A stretch of 54,076 nt of DNA from UBA3871 sp002392265 (GCA_946614255.1 CAMOGS010000008.1:1-54076), one strand, 5' to 3'; positions 41,277 through 48,954 are shown, counted from the first letter of the stretch. Numbers and translations: made by a program. The notes: generated by a model from the sequence alone, not told the origin.

Positions 41277-42296
41277 ATGAAATTACCAATCGGAAAGCTG
41301 GATAGCGAGATTCTGCAGAAAATTATTTTTGACAACATTATATATAAGCGTGACGAGGTGATTACGGGCGCCGGGATTGGCGAAGACTGCGCGACTTTGG
41401 ATTTCGGGCAGCTCGAGTGCGTTACCAGCACCGACCCGATTACAGCAAGCGTAAAGGATGTCGGCAGACTTTCGATTCATATCTCCTGCAACGATATCGC
41501 ATCGAACGGGATTGAGCCGGTGGCGATTCTGCTGACAGTGCTGCTGCCGGAAGGCACCACCGAGAGCGATGTCGAGACCATCATGAAGCAAGCCGCAAAA
41601 GCCGCTGCCGATTGCAATGTCCAGATTGCGGGCGGTCACACCGAAGTTACGACAGCCGTAAATCAGCCGGTCATCGTCTCAACAGCCTTTGGCAGGGCCG
41701 TGAAAGGCGGCAGCCAGACCGCTAAAAAGATGCAGCCGGGCGACAGAATTTACGTAACAAAGTCCCTCGCGCTCGAAGGCACCGGTATCATCGCCGGTGA
41801 AAAGGGCGAGGTTCTGATAAAGGCAGGTATTCTCACCGCCGCAGAGGTTTCAGAGGCCCACACCATGCTGGACCTCGTCAGCGTCGTGCGCGAAGGCGTG
41901 ATTGCCGGAAAAATAGGAACTCACGGCATGCACGACATTACCGAAGGCGGCGTACTGGGCGCAGTCTGGGAAATGTGCGACATTTCGGGCTGCGGCGCAG
42001 TTTTGCACGAGGATGCAATGCCTCTTTCGGATATAACGAAAAAACTCGCAGCGCATTTTAATTTCAATCCGCTGCGCATGATATCTTCGGGTTCAATGCT
42101 GATTCTCGCAGCACCCGAAAAAAACGGCGGCACAGCCGAGGCCCTCGAAAAAGCAATGGCTGACGCCGGGATAGAGCTGACACTGATCGGAACTGTCACT
42201 GAGCATGGCGAAAAGGCAAAGCTCGTGCACAAAGACGGCACCGAAGAAACCGTCGCTGCCCCATCAGCGGACAGCATCTACACCGTACTAGGCTAA
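41277..42296 (+). CDS. AIR synthase/HypE-family protein
   Basis: A 339-residue protein of the PurM/HypE/ThiL-type ATP-binding superfamily. Features: GIGEDCATLDFG near 35, VTSTDPITASVKDVGRLSIHISCNDIASNGIEPVA spanning 50-80 (in separate motifs), QIAGGHTEVTT near 120, and GMHDITEGGVLGAVWEM near 220 with SSGSMLILAAP later. Members include HypE, which modifies hydrogenase cyanide ligands, but the C-terminal HypE cysteine (PxPRIC) is absent (it ends DSIYTVLG), so it is not classic HypE. No hydrogenase genes are nearby. Substrate unknown. Its end abuts a REP-like palindrome. Confidence 0.85.
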   Translation: MKLPIGKLDSEILQKIIFDNIIYKRDEVITGAGIGEDCATLDFGQLECVTSTDPITASVKDVGRLSIHISCNDIASNGIEPVAILLTVLLPEGTTESDVETIMKQAAKAAADCNVQIAGGHTEVTTAVNQPVIVSTAFGRAVKGGSQTAKKMQPGDRIYVTKSLALEGTGIIAGEKGEVLIKAGILTAAEVSEAHTMLDLVSVVREGVIAGKIGTHGMHDITEGGVLGAVWEMCDISGCGAVLHEDAMPLSDITKKLAAHFNFNPLRMISSGSMLILAAPEKNGGTAEALEKAMADAGIELTLIGTVTEHGEKAKLVHKDGTEETVAAPSADSIYTVLG

Positions 42297-42300
42297 TCTA

Positions 42301-42368
42301 AGGCTAATCTGGGGACAGGCACCAAATTAGCCTTTTTTCTAATTTGGTGCCTGTCCCCAGATTAGCCT
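42301..42368. repeat. REP-like palindrome copy 3, also a likely bidirectional terminator
   Basis: A 30-nt arm (42301-42330, core GGGGACAGGCACCAAATT) is followed by an exact inverted copy (42339-42368) with an 8-nt loop. A further half copy (TGTCCCCAGATTAGCC) extends to 42386. It lies between two convergent genes and carries T-runs, so it may also terminate transcription. Confidence 0.92.
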
Positions 42369-42388
42369 TGTCCCCAGATTAGCCTTTT

Positions 42389-43768
42389 TTATTTGGCGCT
42401 GTCTTGTGCCTCTGCGACCTTCATCATCAGAGCGCATTCGAGGCGCTTCCTGAAGAGCTTGCAGCCGTACTCGTAAACGCCGTGAATGTCTCCGGTGCTG
42501 TGAAGGGCGTTCGCCGCGCAGCCGCCTGCGCAGTACATTCTGGCCCAGCACTCACCGCATTCCGGGCGGGAATAGACATTGCATTCCTTGAACTCGCCCA
42601 CAAGGCGCTCGTTTGTCACGCCGCTCCATACATCTCCCATCTTGTACTCCGAATCGTTTACGAACTGGTGGCACGGATAGAGGTCGCCCCACGCAGTAAC
42701 TGCGAGGTATTCGGTGCCCGAACCGCAGCCGGAAACGCGCTTGTAAACGCACGGACCGTGGGTTAAATCAATCATATAATGGTAGAAGGTTATAGGCTTG
42801 CCGTCGCGCTCTCTGCGCAGCATGTCCTTTGCGAGGATTTCGTACTGCTCGTAAAGGATTGGCAGGTCTTTTTCTGTCAGTGCGCTCGGGCTGTCCGGGT
42901 CGGTCACAACCGGCTCCATCGAAAGCTCGCTAAAGCCCAAATCGTCTGCCATGTGGAATATATCGTTTGTAAAATCCGTGTTGAAGTGCGAGAAGGTGCC
43001 GCGCATGTAGTAATTCTTGCCGCCGCGCGAAGCCACGAACTTTTGGAACTTTGGCACGATGCGGTCGTAAGAGCCGTTGCCCGCCAGATCGACGCGGAAG
43101 AGGTCATTGACTTCCTTGCGCCCGTCGAGACTGAGCACTACGTTGTAGCATTCCTTATTCGCCCACTCGATGACTTCATCGGTCACGCCAATGCCGATGA
43201 TCGTCAGCGTACAGCGAAAGTTTTTTCCGTGCGCCTTTTCGACAGACCTCGCATAAGCCACAATCTGCTTGCAGACCTCAAAGTTCACCAAAGGCTCACC
43301 GCCAAAGAAATCCACCTCGAGGTTGTGGCGGTCGCCGGAGTTTTCGATGAGGAAATCGATGGCTCTCTTGCCGGTCTCGATATCCATGAGGCCCTCGCCG
43401 CCCTTGAATTTGCCCTGCGAGGCAAAGCAGTAAGAGCAGTTCAAATTGCATGTGTGCGCCACGAGCAGGCACAGTGCCTTTACGACTGTAGTGCGCTTCT
43501 TGAGGTATCCTGCGGCATCCTTGTAGACGTCGTCCGAAAAGAGCTTGCCCCTCTTTTTGAGTTCGGCGATGTCTTCGAATGTGTCGTCGATGTCGGCTTC
43601 CGGAGCGGCCGGGTAGTTTGCCTTGAGTGAGGATCTGGCCTCGGAAAAGCTCATTCCGGCATCGAGCATTGCGATTGCATCGTATGCCATGTCGTCGGGC
43701 ACGTGAATGCTGGCGCTGTAGGCGTCGATGACTATATTGTAACCGTTCATTTTGTATTGATGAATCAT
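42389..43768 (-). CDS. scfB: Radical SAM/SPASM maturase of the SCIFF peptide
   Basis: A 459-residue radical SAM enzyme that installs thioether cross-links in the SCIFF precursor peptide. The radical SAM cluster motif is HTCNLNCSYCFASQG (about 107-121), with FFGGEPLVNFE near 155. The C-terminal SPASM domain has CGSGTEYLAVTAWGDLYPCHQF and CGECWARMYCAGGCAANAL, providing further cluster cysteines. The N-terminal part is a RiPP-recognition-like domain. The peptide gene lies 108 bp upstream on the same strand with a terminator between, so the enzyme is probably made at a lower level than its substrate. The family is known in Clostridia; the peptide's biological role is not known. Confidence 0.92.
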   Translation of the reverse strand: MIHQYKMNGYNIVIDAYSASIHVPDDMAYDAIAMLDAGMSFSEARSSLKANYPAAPEADIDDTFEDIAELKKRGKLFSDDVYKDAAGYLKKRTTVVKALCLLVAHTCNLNCSYCFASQGKFKGGEGLMDIETGKRAIDFLIENSGDRHNLEVDFFGGEPLVNFEVCKQIVAYARSVEKAHGKNFRCTLTIIGIGVTDEVIEWANKECYNVVLSLDGRKEVNDLFRVDLAGNGSYDRIVPKFQKFVASRGGKNYYMRGTFSHFNTDFTNDIFHMADDLGFSELSMEPVVTDPDSPSALTEKDLPILYEQYEILAKDMLRRERDGKPITFYHYMIDLTHGPCVYKRVSGCGSGTEYLAVTAWGDLYPCHQFVNDSEYKMGDVWSGVTNERLVGEFKECNVYSRPECGECWARMYCAGGCAANALHSTGDIHGVYEYGCKLFRKRLECALMMKVAEAQDSAK

Positions 43769-43826
43769 GTAAATCTCCTGTCTTTATGTGGTTTTGCAGT
43801 GGCGTATCGTGCGTAAATTACACGCG

Positions 43827-43856
43827 AAAAAACCGGAACGTGCTGCCACGCCCCGG
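43827..43856 (-). terminator. Terminator between SCIFF peptide and maturase genes
   Basis: CCGG-CGTG and CACG-CCGG pair with 2-nt bulges around a 4-nt loop, followed on the minus strand by six T. It lies 20 bp after the SCIFF stop and would make much of the transcription end there, giving a high peptide-to-enzyme ratio. Confidence 0.75.
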
Positions 43857-43876
43857 CTGCGAACAAGCCATTTTAT

Positions 43877-44026
43877 TTACTGTTCGTTTTCGTTCTCGCA
43901 CTGCTGGTTAGCAATACCGCAGCTGGTCTTGCAAGCGGACTGGCATGATGTCTGGCATTCGCCGCAGCCGCCGTTTTCCATGCTTTCTTTCATATCGCGA
44001 GTTTCTAAAGTAACGATGTGCTTCAT
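43877..44026 (-). CDS. scfA: SCIFF ribosomal peptide precursor (six cysteines in forty-five residues)
   Basis: A 49-residue peptide starting MKHIVTLETRDMKES, with six cysteines at positions 21, 24, 28, 32, 36 and 43 in the pattern C-x2-C-x3-C-x3-C-x3-C-x6-C. The start at 44026 is preceded by GGAGG, and the longer open frame upstream is a shadow. The conserved leader (KHI.TL.T) and the cysteine spacing identify it as the SCIFF family, a thioether-containing RiPP almost universal in Clostridia. The extra Gly/Glu residues between the first cysteines and the ending CENENEQ are specific. A consensus promoter drives it. Confidence 0.93.
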   Translation of the reverse strand: MKHIVTLETRDMKESMENGGCGECQTSCQSACKTSCGIANQQCENENEQ

Positions 44027-44084
44027 TTTCGTCCTCCACAATTTGTAGAATAATTTGCGGGCCTTTAGGTCCACAACACTACAT

Positions 44085-44113
44085 AGTATAATGCATGGGG
44101 GAAATTTAGTCAA
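44085..44113 (-). promoter_or_regulatory. Consensus sigma-A promoter of the SCIFF peptide gene
   Basis: On the minus strand TTGACT (44108-44113), a 17-bp spacer and TATACT (44085-44090). It produces a leader of about 55 nt before the AUG. Confidence 0.85.
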
Positions 44114-44130
44114 TATTTTTAACCTGCGAA

Positions 44131-45087
44131 TCAGGCCCTTTTCCTCCACTCGCCCGGAAGGCAGCCTGTCACTTTTCTGAATGTGCCTGCAAATTTGCTT
44201 GCGTTGGAATACCCGCACATTCCGGCGACCTCAGTTACCGAGAGGTCGCCGCGGAGGAGTAAGTTTTTTGCTTCCTGCATTCTGATCTGATTACGGTACT
44301 CATTAATGGTAACCCCGTAAACCTGTTTGAATACCTGCTGCAGCGTGGTACGATTCAGGCTGACACGCTCAGCAAGCTCGCTTATTGATATAAAGCTTGA
44401 AAGGTTGTCGCTGAGAAGCTTTCTTGCCTTGTACACTTTGTTAGCGGTGTCGCCGCTGAAATACTGGTAGCCCGGCCGTTTGCCGTCTTTGATGTCAATC
44501 AGCGCCAGTAGGGCCTGAAGCGTCAGCAGCTTGCGCCTGTAGCACGCATACTCGTCGGAGACCTGCAGGAGCTCTTTAAATACCCGCTCGAGCGTCGCAT
44601 CAGCGGGCACACAAATGCATGTGTCCGACTTTAACGCTTCCGCAAAAATATCGTCTTTCGCAAAATCTTTTGTGCCGAAGATTCTGTTGAGCTCATCTGC
44701 AAGGTCGTCCACGAAAGCTATAATGCTGATGCAGCGCATGCCTTCCGCGCCCATCCTGCATTCCCTGACGGCAGAGTTGGTGCTGAAAACCAGAACGTCC
44801 CCTTTGTCCGCCGTGGCGCATCTGCGGTTTTCCATCTCAAACTCGGCATGACCGCTGACCATGTACATGATTTCTATATAATTGATCAGTTTTTTCTGTT
44901 CACTGTAGTCGGGGTAATAGGTCTCAATTTCCGAGTAAATCAGTTCCATACCCTTTCCCACATTGTAGCTACGCATTAAGCCTGCGCCCACTTCATTTCT
45001 CAGGTGATAAACATTGTCCGATTTTTTTTTGCAAATCAGATGCATGTACTCTCTGAAATTTTCGCCTGATTTATTTTCTTTACACAT
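44131..45087 (-). CDS. AraC-family transcriptional regulator
   Basis: A 318-residue regulator. The C-terminal 100 residues hold two helix-turn-helix units typical of AraC: ISELAERVSLNRTTLQQVFKQVYGVTINEYRNQIRMQ (in parts) and LSVTEVAGMCGYSNASKFAGTFRKVTG. The N-terminal 200 residues form a cupin-like sensing domain (KGDVLVFSTNSAVRECRMG). It overlaps the preceding MATE gene by 52 bp, so it is part of one operon; a start at 45045 is an alternative. It may regulate the MATE gene or another target through the direct repeats at 45761-45788. Confidence 0.88.
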   Translation of the reverse strand: MCKENKSGENFREYMHLICKKKSDNVYHLRNEVGAGLMRSYNVGKGMELIYSEIETYYPDYSEQKKLINYIEIMYMVSGHAEFEMENRRCATADKGDVLVFSTNSAVRECRMGAEGMRCISIIAFVDDLADELNRIFGTKDFAKDDIFAEALKSDTCICVPADATLERVFKELLQVSDEYACYRRKLLTLQALLALIDIKDGKRPGYQYFSGDTANKVYKARKLLSDNLSSFISISELAERVSLNRTTLQQVFKQVYGVTINEYRNQIRMQEAKNLLLRGDLSVTEVAGMCGYSNASKFAGTFRKVTGCLPGEWRKRA

Positions 45088-45659
45088 TTTGCTCTCTCTT
45101 CCTTACGCATTGCCCTGAATTCCTTTGCCATGAGTATTATACCCAAAATCAGCACAACCACATCAGTAATCAGCTGGGCGTAGAATACGCCTTCCACGCT
45201 TCTTTCGAAAACCTTTGGCAGTAAAACCACCAGCGGCAGGAATAAAACGACCTGTCTGAGCAGCGTAACCGCAGCCGCTGCGCCGCCTTTGCCGATAGCC
45301 TGGAAGAAAGTTATCGCCAGAATCAGAACGCCGTATGTTATATAGCTTGTGAACAGAACTCTGAGCATCGGCGCGCCTTCGGCAACGATTGCCGAATCCG
45401 TGATAAACATTGAAAGCATCGCGTTTGGAGCAATCATTATCGGCAGGTAGAAAACCAGTGCCAGCAGTGTGAACGGGTAGGATACCTTTACTGCTGTCAT
45501 GGCCTCGGGGCCAACCATGTTGCCCACGAAAGCAGCATCCATGAAATTGTAGAGTCCTATTACAACCATACCCAGGATTGCAGGGATGCTGAGTGAAAGC
45601 ATCGTCTGAACTATGTTCCCGGTTAGGAGTTCATTCTTTACATTATTTTTGTCATTCAT
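45036..45659 (-). pseudogene. MATE-family efflux protein with large internal deletion
   Basis: A 207-residue frame, where MATE transporters have about 440-460. Residues 1-66 are a normal N-terminus (NELLTGNIVQTMLSLSIPAI, YNFMDAAFVGNMVGPEAM), but the frame then goes directly into the C-terminal half (ALVFYLPIMIAPNAMLSMFI, SYITYGVLILAITFFQAIGKG, LLRQVVLFLPLVVLLPKVF). About 235 residues, roughly transmembrane segments 3-8, are missing without a frameshift. The product cannot form a complete transporter; it may be a decaying gene retained in front of the AraC regulator, or a regulatory short form. Confidence 0.8.
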
Positions 45660-45704
45660 TTGAATTGTCGTCCTTTCTTGTTGTATTGAGGGAGGTGTCG
45701 GGCG

Positions 45705-45788
45705 TGTTAGCTTTGGCTAACAACGATAGTATAAAATAAGAGCGGTGTAAAAACCACTCTGATTTGCAAAAATTAGCCCGATTTGCAA
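45705..45788 (-). promoter_or_regulatory. Putative AraC operator and promoter of the MATE-AraC operon
   Basis: GATTTGCAA occurs twice as a direct repeat (45761-45769 and 45780-45788), 19 bp apart, upstream of a weak -10 (TATACT, 45728-45733). At the predicted start is the perfect hairpin TGTTAGC-tttg-GCTAACA (45705-45722). Direct repeats of this spacing fit AraC-family binding. Confidence 0.55.
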
Positions 45789-45823
45789 TTTTTGTTTTGA
45801 CCGTTTGCCACACATCGTCACCA

Positions 45824-45852
45824 TTGAAATCCCGAGGAATATTGCATATAAT
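45824..45852 (+). promoter_or_regulatory. Consensus promoter of the CmpB-like membrane protein gene
   Basis: TTGAAA (45824-45829), a 17-bp spacer and TATAAT (45847-45852). The predicted start coincides with the inverted repeat GGTGAG-ATAA-CTCACC (45859-45874), either an operator or an mRNA 5' hairpin. Confidence 0.85.
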
Positions 45853-45898
45853 ATTAGAGGTGAGATAACTCACCACGTAGACGGGAGTGAGATTTACA

Positions 45899-46717
45899 AT
45901 GAACGAATTCTTAAAACTTGCATTTCTGTTTTTTATAGGATGCACTCTCGGATGGGGGCTGGAAGTCTTTTATCGGAGATTCAAAAAAGAAAATATTGCC
46001 CGGCGCTGGATAAATCCCGGCATGCTGGTCGGACCGTACCTGCCGATTTACGGGCTGGGGCTTTGCATGCTGTATCTTCTGGCCGGGCTTGAACACACAG
46101 CCCTTATTTCACACATTACCGTTTTGTCGAAGGTGCTGCTTTTCGTCGTGATGGCCGTTTTCATGACCTTGCTCGAGTTTGCTGCCGGCATCATATTTAT
46201 TAAAGGACTAAAGGTAAAGCTCTGGGACTACAGCGCTGAAAAGTTCAACATCATGGGCATCATATGCCCGCGTTTCAGCTTCTTCTGGGCCCTGCTCGGA
46301 GCGGTTTACTATTTCTTTATCCATCCTTGGATAGAGGGCGCACTTGCTTGGTTTGGCGACAACCTTGCGTTCAGCTTTGTCGTGGGAATGTTCTTTGGGG
46401 TGTTCGCAATCGACCTCGCTTACTCGTTTAATCTGCTTGCTAAAGTCAGAGCCTTTGCCGATGAGCACGATGTGGTCGTTGTCTACGAAACTCTCCGTGC
46501 GGAGGTGCTGATGGCCGCCGAAAAGAAGCGCAGCGAAGTGCGTGCAGTGAAGAGAGAGCTCCTTCAAGCCGGGAGCGAAAAGCTTGACGCACTGCCGATA
46601 CGTCCGAAGGCAATCGACTGGTTTATGCGGCTTCACTCGGATGTGCCGCTCCGCGACCACCTCGAGGCCTACATGGAAATAGTCGACGCTTTTGATCCGC
46701 CGAAAATTAACGAATAA
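45899..46717 (+). CDS. Putative ABC-transporter type IV membrane protein (CmpB family)
   Basis: A 272-residue protein. The ATG at 45899 follows GGGAGTG; the GTG at 45887 is the alternative. Residues 8-200 form about five to six transmembrane segments (LKLAFLFFIGCTLGWGLEVFY, LVGPYLPIYGLGLCMLYLLAG, LLFVVMAVFMTLLEFAAGIIF), with the family signature GWGLEVFYRRF and NPGMLVGPYLPIYG. The C-terminal third (about 205-272) is cytoplasmic and charged (AAEKKRSEVRAVKREL). The family is annotated as putative ABC transporter type IV without proven transport. It overlaps the convergent reductase gene by 11 bp. Confidence 0.82.
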   Translation: MNEFLKLAFLFFIGCTLGWGLEVFYRRFKKENIARRWINPGMLVGPYLPIYGLGLCMLYLLAGLEHTALISHITVLSKVLLFVVMAVFMTLLEFAAGIIFIKGLKVKLWDYSAEKFNIMGIICPRFSFFWALLGAVYYFFIHPWIEGALAWFGDNLAFSFVVGMFFGVFAIDLAYSFNLLAKVRAFADEHDVVVVYETLRAEVLMAAEKKRSEVRAVKRELLQAGSEKLDALPIRPKAIDWFMRLHSDVPLRDHLEAYMEIVDAFDPPKINE

Positions 46718-47324
46718 AGTTTGTTACCGGAATGTCCTCTTTTGCGGGCATTCCGTACTTTTCGCGGCCAAGAGCGATGCTCTTCATAAGGAACGACATG
46801 TTTCTCGCGAGCACACGCATTGTCGCCAGCCCTTCGAGGTCTTTTTCGGCCTCGCCCTTTGTGCAGCCGTGCACACTGTTCCAGTAGCAGCTCGATGCCA
46901 CCGGCATGCCGCTTATCGTAAAGTATTTGTTGAGCTCGTCGAAAGTTGCAGAGCAGCCGCCGCGCCTTGCAACAGCTACGCTTGCACCGACCTTCATGGT
47001 CTTGTCAAAGGCTGTGCTGTAGAACAGGCGGTCGAGGCAGGCCACCAGCGTCGCATTGGCCGAAGCATAGTACACCGGCGAAGCCGCAACCAGTCCGTCT
47101 GCCGTCTCAAACTTGGCCGCAATCTCATTTACGATATCGTCAAATGCGCAGCGCCCCGTCCTGCCGCAGCTCCCGCAGGCAATGCAGCCTCGAATATCCA
47201 TTGCACCAAGCCTCACAACTTCAGTCTCGATTCCCTCTTCTTTAAACACCTTTACCATCTCCGCAACCGCAGTCGATGTATTACCACCCTCGTGCGGGCT
47301 GCCGTTTAAAATCAGTACCTTCAT
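46707..47324 (-). CDS. Flavodoxin-fold iron-sulfur flavoprotein / NAD(P)H-dependent FMN reductase-like
   Basis: A 205-residue flavoprotein. FMN binding: MKVLILNGSPHEGGNTSTAV with the phosphate loop SPHEGGNT. A compact cysteine cluster CIACGSCGRTGRC near residues 49-62 suggests an iron-sulfur centre, as in iron-sulfur flavoproteins. SPVYYASANATLVACLDR near 85 and RGGCSATFDELNKYF are typical. Members reduce O2, H2O2 or act in electron transfer. The gene is convergent with the CmpB-like gene and starts 17 bp after the MGMT fusion gene's stop, a probable operon with it. Confidence 0.87.
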   Translation of the reverse strand: MKVLILNGSPHEGGNTSTAVAEMVKVFKEEGIETEVVRLGAMDIRGCIACGSCGRTGRCAFDDIVNEIAAKFETADGLVAASPVYYASANATLVACLDRLFYSTAFDKTMKVGASVAVARRGGCSATFDELNKYFTISGMPVASSCYWNSVHGCTKGEAEKDLEGLATMRVLARNMSFLMKSIALGREKYGMPAKEDIPVTNFIR

Positions 47325-47341
47325 TTCTCCTCCTCACAAAA

Positions 47342-47968
47342 CTATTTTTTCCACTGAAAACGTTTAAGATCTCCCTTTCCGTCCACAACCTCGACGCCTT
47401 CGCTGCGAAGCAACTTTGCCTGTGCACCGGCGCCGCCGAACGCAAATTCTCCCGCAAGCTCTCCCTTTGCATTAACTACGCGGAAGCACGGAATGCCAGC
47501 CGGATCGGGATTTTTGTGCAGCGCATTTCCCACAGCACGCGCCATCTTGCGGTTGCCGGCTTCTGCTGCCACCTGCGCATAAGTCGCAACGCGCCCATAA
47601 GGTATCCGTTTTACCGCCTCGTATATACGCTTTGCAGGACAGTCCGAAATCAGTTCGTAGCTGTCCGCAATCATCCTTTTTATGTCCTCTTCGGGCACGC
47701 TCCCATCGAGAATTATCGTGTTCCAGTGGAGCTTGTTCTGATGATATCCCATCGTGACGGATTTGTACTTTTGCCGCCACATAAAGCCCACCTCCGGGTC
47801 GGCCTTCACATTCAGGTTTATGTACCCGCCACGCTCGTAAGTCCACAGAAACGCCTTTTTATTTCCTTTGTACCTGACAAGCTGCCAGTTTGTGTCATTA
47901 AACGGCGTATCCTCGTATGTGTCCGCAAAGCTGAGCCCGTAGTCGAGCGCCTCTCTTCTTGTTTTCAT
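47342..47968 (-). CDS. Fusion of MmcQ/YjbR (DUF419) domain and MGMT-like alkyltransferase domain
   Basis: A 208-residue two-domain protein. The start at 47968 has GGGGAGGAAAC upstream; the frame is open for 32 more codons. Residues 1-110 are YjbR/CyaY-like (MKTRREALDYGLSFADTYED, YKGNKKAFLWTYERGGYINLNVKADPE in parts). Residues about 118-208 are the C-terminal alkyltransferase domain: IYEAVKRIPYGRVATYAQVA, AVGNALHKNPDP and the active-site loop IPCFRVVNAKGELAG. The usual PCHRV reads PCFRV, so the acceptor Cys is present but the relay His is Phe. It could be an unusual DNA repair or damage-recognition protein. It is followed 17 bp later by the flavoprotein gene. Confidence 0.85.
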   Translation of the reverse strand: MKTRREALDYGLSFADTYEDTPFNDTNWQLVRYKGNKKAFLWTYERGGYINLNVKADPEVGFMWRQKYKSVTMGYHQNKLHWNTIILDGSVPEEDIKRMIADSYELISDCPAKRIYEAVKRIPYGRVATYAQVAAEAGNRKMARAVGNALHKNPDPAGIPCFRVVNAKGELAGEFAFGGAGAQAKLLRSEGVEVVDGKGDLKRFQWKK

Positions 47969-48058
47969 GTTTCCTCCCCGGCTGCTACAGCCAAATTTAA
48001 GATTTTCACTACGTAATATTATACACTTAATATGTCCGAGTGAAAAGTAGTGCATAGA

Positions 48059-48087
48059 TTGCAAATTCTATACATATTTAATATAAT
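48059..48087 (+). promoter_or_regulatory. Consensus promoter placing transcription start at the cbiL ATG
   Basis: TTGCAA (48059-48064), a 17-bp spacer and TATAAT (48082-48087). The usual start, 7 bases past the -10, falls on the A of the ATG at 48094, and there is no Shine-Dalgarno sequence, so the message is probably leaderless. Confidence 0.75.
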
Positions 48088-48093
48088 AGTAAC

Positions 48094-48777
48094 ATGAAAG
48101 GCAAAGTTTATGGTATAGGAGTCGGCCCGGGCGACCCGGAGCTTTTGACACTAAAGGCTGTCAGTTTAATCAAGGAAAACGAAGTATTCGCGGTGCCGGG
48201 CAGCAATCCGCGCGAGTCGGTAGCTTACAAAATCGCTGCCGCGGCCGTGCCGGAGCTGGCGGACAAAGAGCTTATCGCACTGGAAGCACCAATGGTGCGT
48301 GATCGCGAGGAAATGCGCAAGGCCCACAGCCATGCTGCAAGGCAGATCGGCGAAGTACTGGACAGCGGGCGGAATGTCGTCTATCTGACGCTTGGCGATG
48401 TCTCGATTTACTGCACGTTTACCTACATTAGCCGGCTTCTCGAGGAAGCGGGCTACGAAGTCGAACTCGTGCCGGGCATACCTTCCTTCTGCGCTGCTGC
48501 GGCAAAGCTTCACACGCCGCTTGCCGAGTGGGACGAGCCGCTCCACATTGTGCCTGCGCTGCATAATGCGGGGGAAGCTCTGAAGGAGCGTGGAAACTTC
48601 GTTCTGATGAAGTCGGGCAGCCACATCGGCGAAATAAAAGTAGCCCTTCGTGAAAAAGGACTTCAGGTTTGCGCAGCCGAAAACTGCGGCATGCCGGGCG
48701 AAAAGCTCTATAGGGAGCTTTCCGAAATCCCGGACGATGCCGGATATTTTACGCTTATAATAGCAAAGGGGCTTTAA
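48094..48777 (+). CDS. cbiL: Precorrin-2 / cobalt-factor-2 C20-methyltransferase
   Basis: A 227-residue tetrapyrrole methylase of the CbiL/CobI type, which methylates C20 in corrin synthesis. Visible are GKVYGIGVGPGDPELLTLKA (start), VVYLTLGDVSIYCTFTY near 95 (the CobI-type signature), VPGIPSFCAAAAKLHTPLA near 130 and the C-terminal FTLIIAKGL. No other cobalamin gene or B12 riboswitch is near, so the pathway, if present, is encoded elsewhere. The ATG follows immediately after the promoter and no ribosome binding site exists. A terminator overlaps the stop codon, so the gene is monocistronic. Confidence 0.92.
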   Translation: MKGKVYGIGVGPGDPELLTLKAVSLIKENEVFAVPGSNPRESVAYKIAAAAVPELADKELIALEAPMVRDREEMRKAHSHAARQIGEVLDSGRNVVYLTLGDVSIYCTFTYISRLLEEAGYEVELVPGIPSFCAAAAKLHTPLAEWDEPLHIVPALHNAGEALKERGNFVLMKSGSHIGEIKVALREKGLQVCAAENCGMPGEKLYRELSEIPDDAGYFTLIIAKGL

Positions 48778-48791
48778 CAGCCTCTTTTTTA
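48767..48791 (+). terminator. Intrinsic terminator overlapping the cbiL stop
   Basis: AGGGGCT (48767-48773) and AGCCTCT (48779-48785) pair around TTAAC, with the stop codon in the loop and six T after. It isolates cbiL from the following membrane genes. Confidence 0.82.
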
Positions 48792-48859
48792 TTTTGTAAA
48801 ATACTGGAAGTTATTGCGCAAAAATAAAAATTTTTATCCCCCCATAGGGTATTTTACAA

Positions 48860-48946
48860 CCCCCGGGGGAGCTTGTTCTACCGCTTTATACTGATAAAAT
48901 ATATTTGTATGTAAGTCCCCTTGGGGCGGTAAGTATTATCAGGAGG
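48860..48946 (+). promoter_or_regulatory. Promoter region of the two-gene membrane module, with GC palindromes
   Basis: TTGTTC (48873-48878), a 16-bp spacer and TAAAAT (48895-48900) form a likely promoter. The palindrome CCCCCGGGGG (48860-48869) lies just upstream and CCCCTTGGGG (48917-48926) in the leader, both unusual in this sequence. AGGAGG is at 48941-48946, 8 bp before the ATG. Confidence 0.6.
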
Positions 48947-48954
48947 TATTTGCA

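Noticed and set aside
42339..42551. 70-codon frame ending LIWGQAPN
   Set aside because: Its end is the translated REP-like repeat and it overlaps scfB in another frame.
48001..48093. Cobalamin riboswitch before cbiL
   Set aside because: No B12-box-like sequence, and the promoter lies directly against the ATG.
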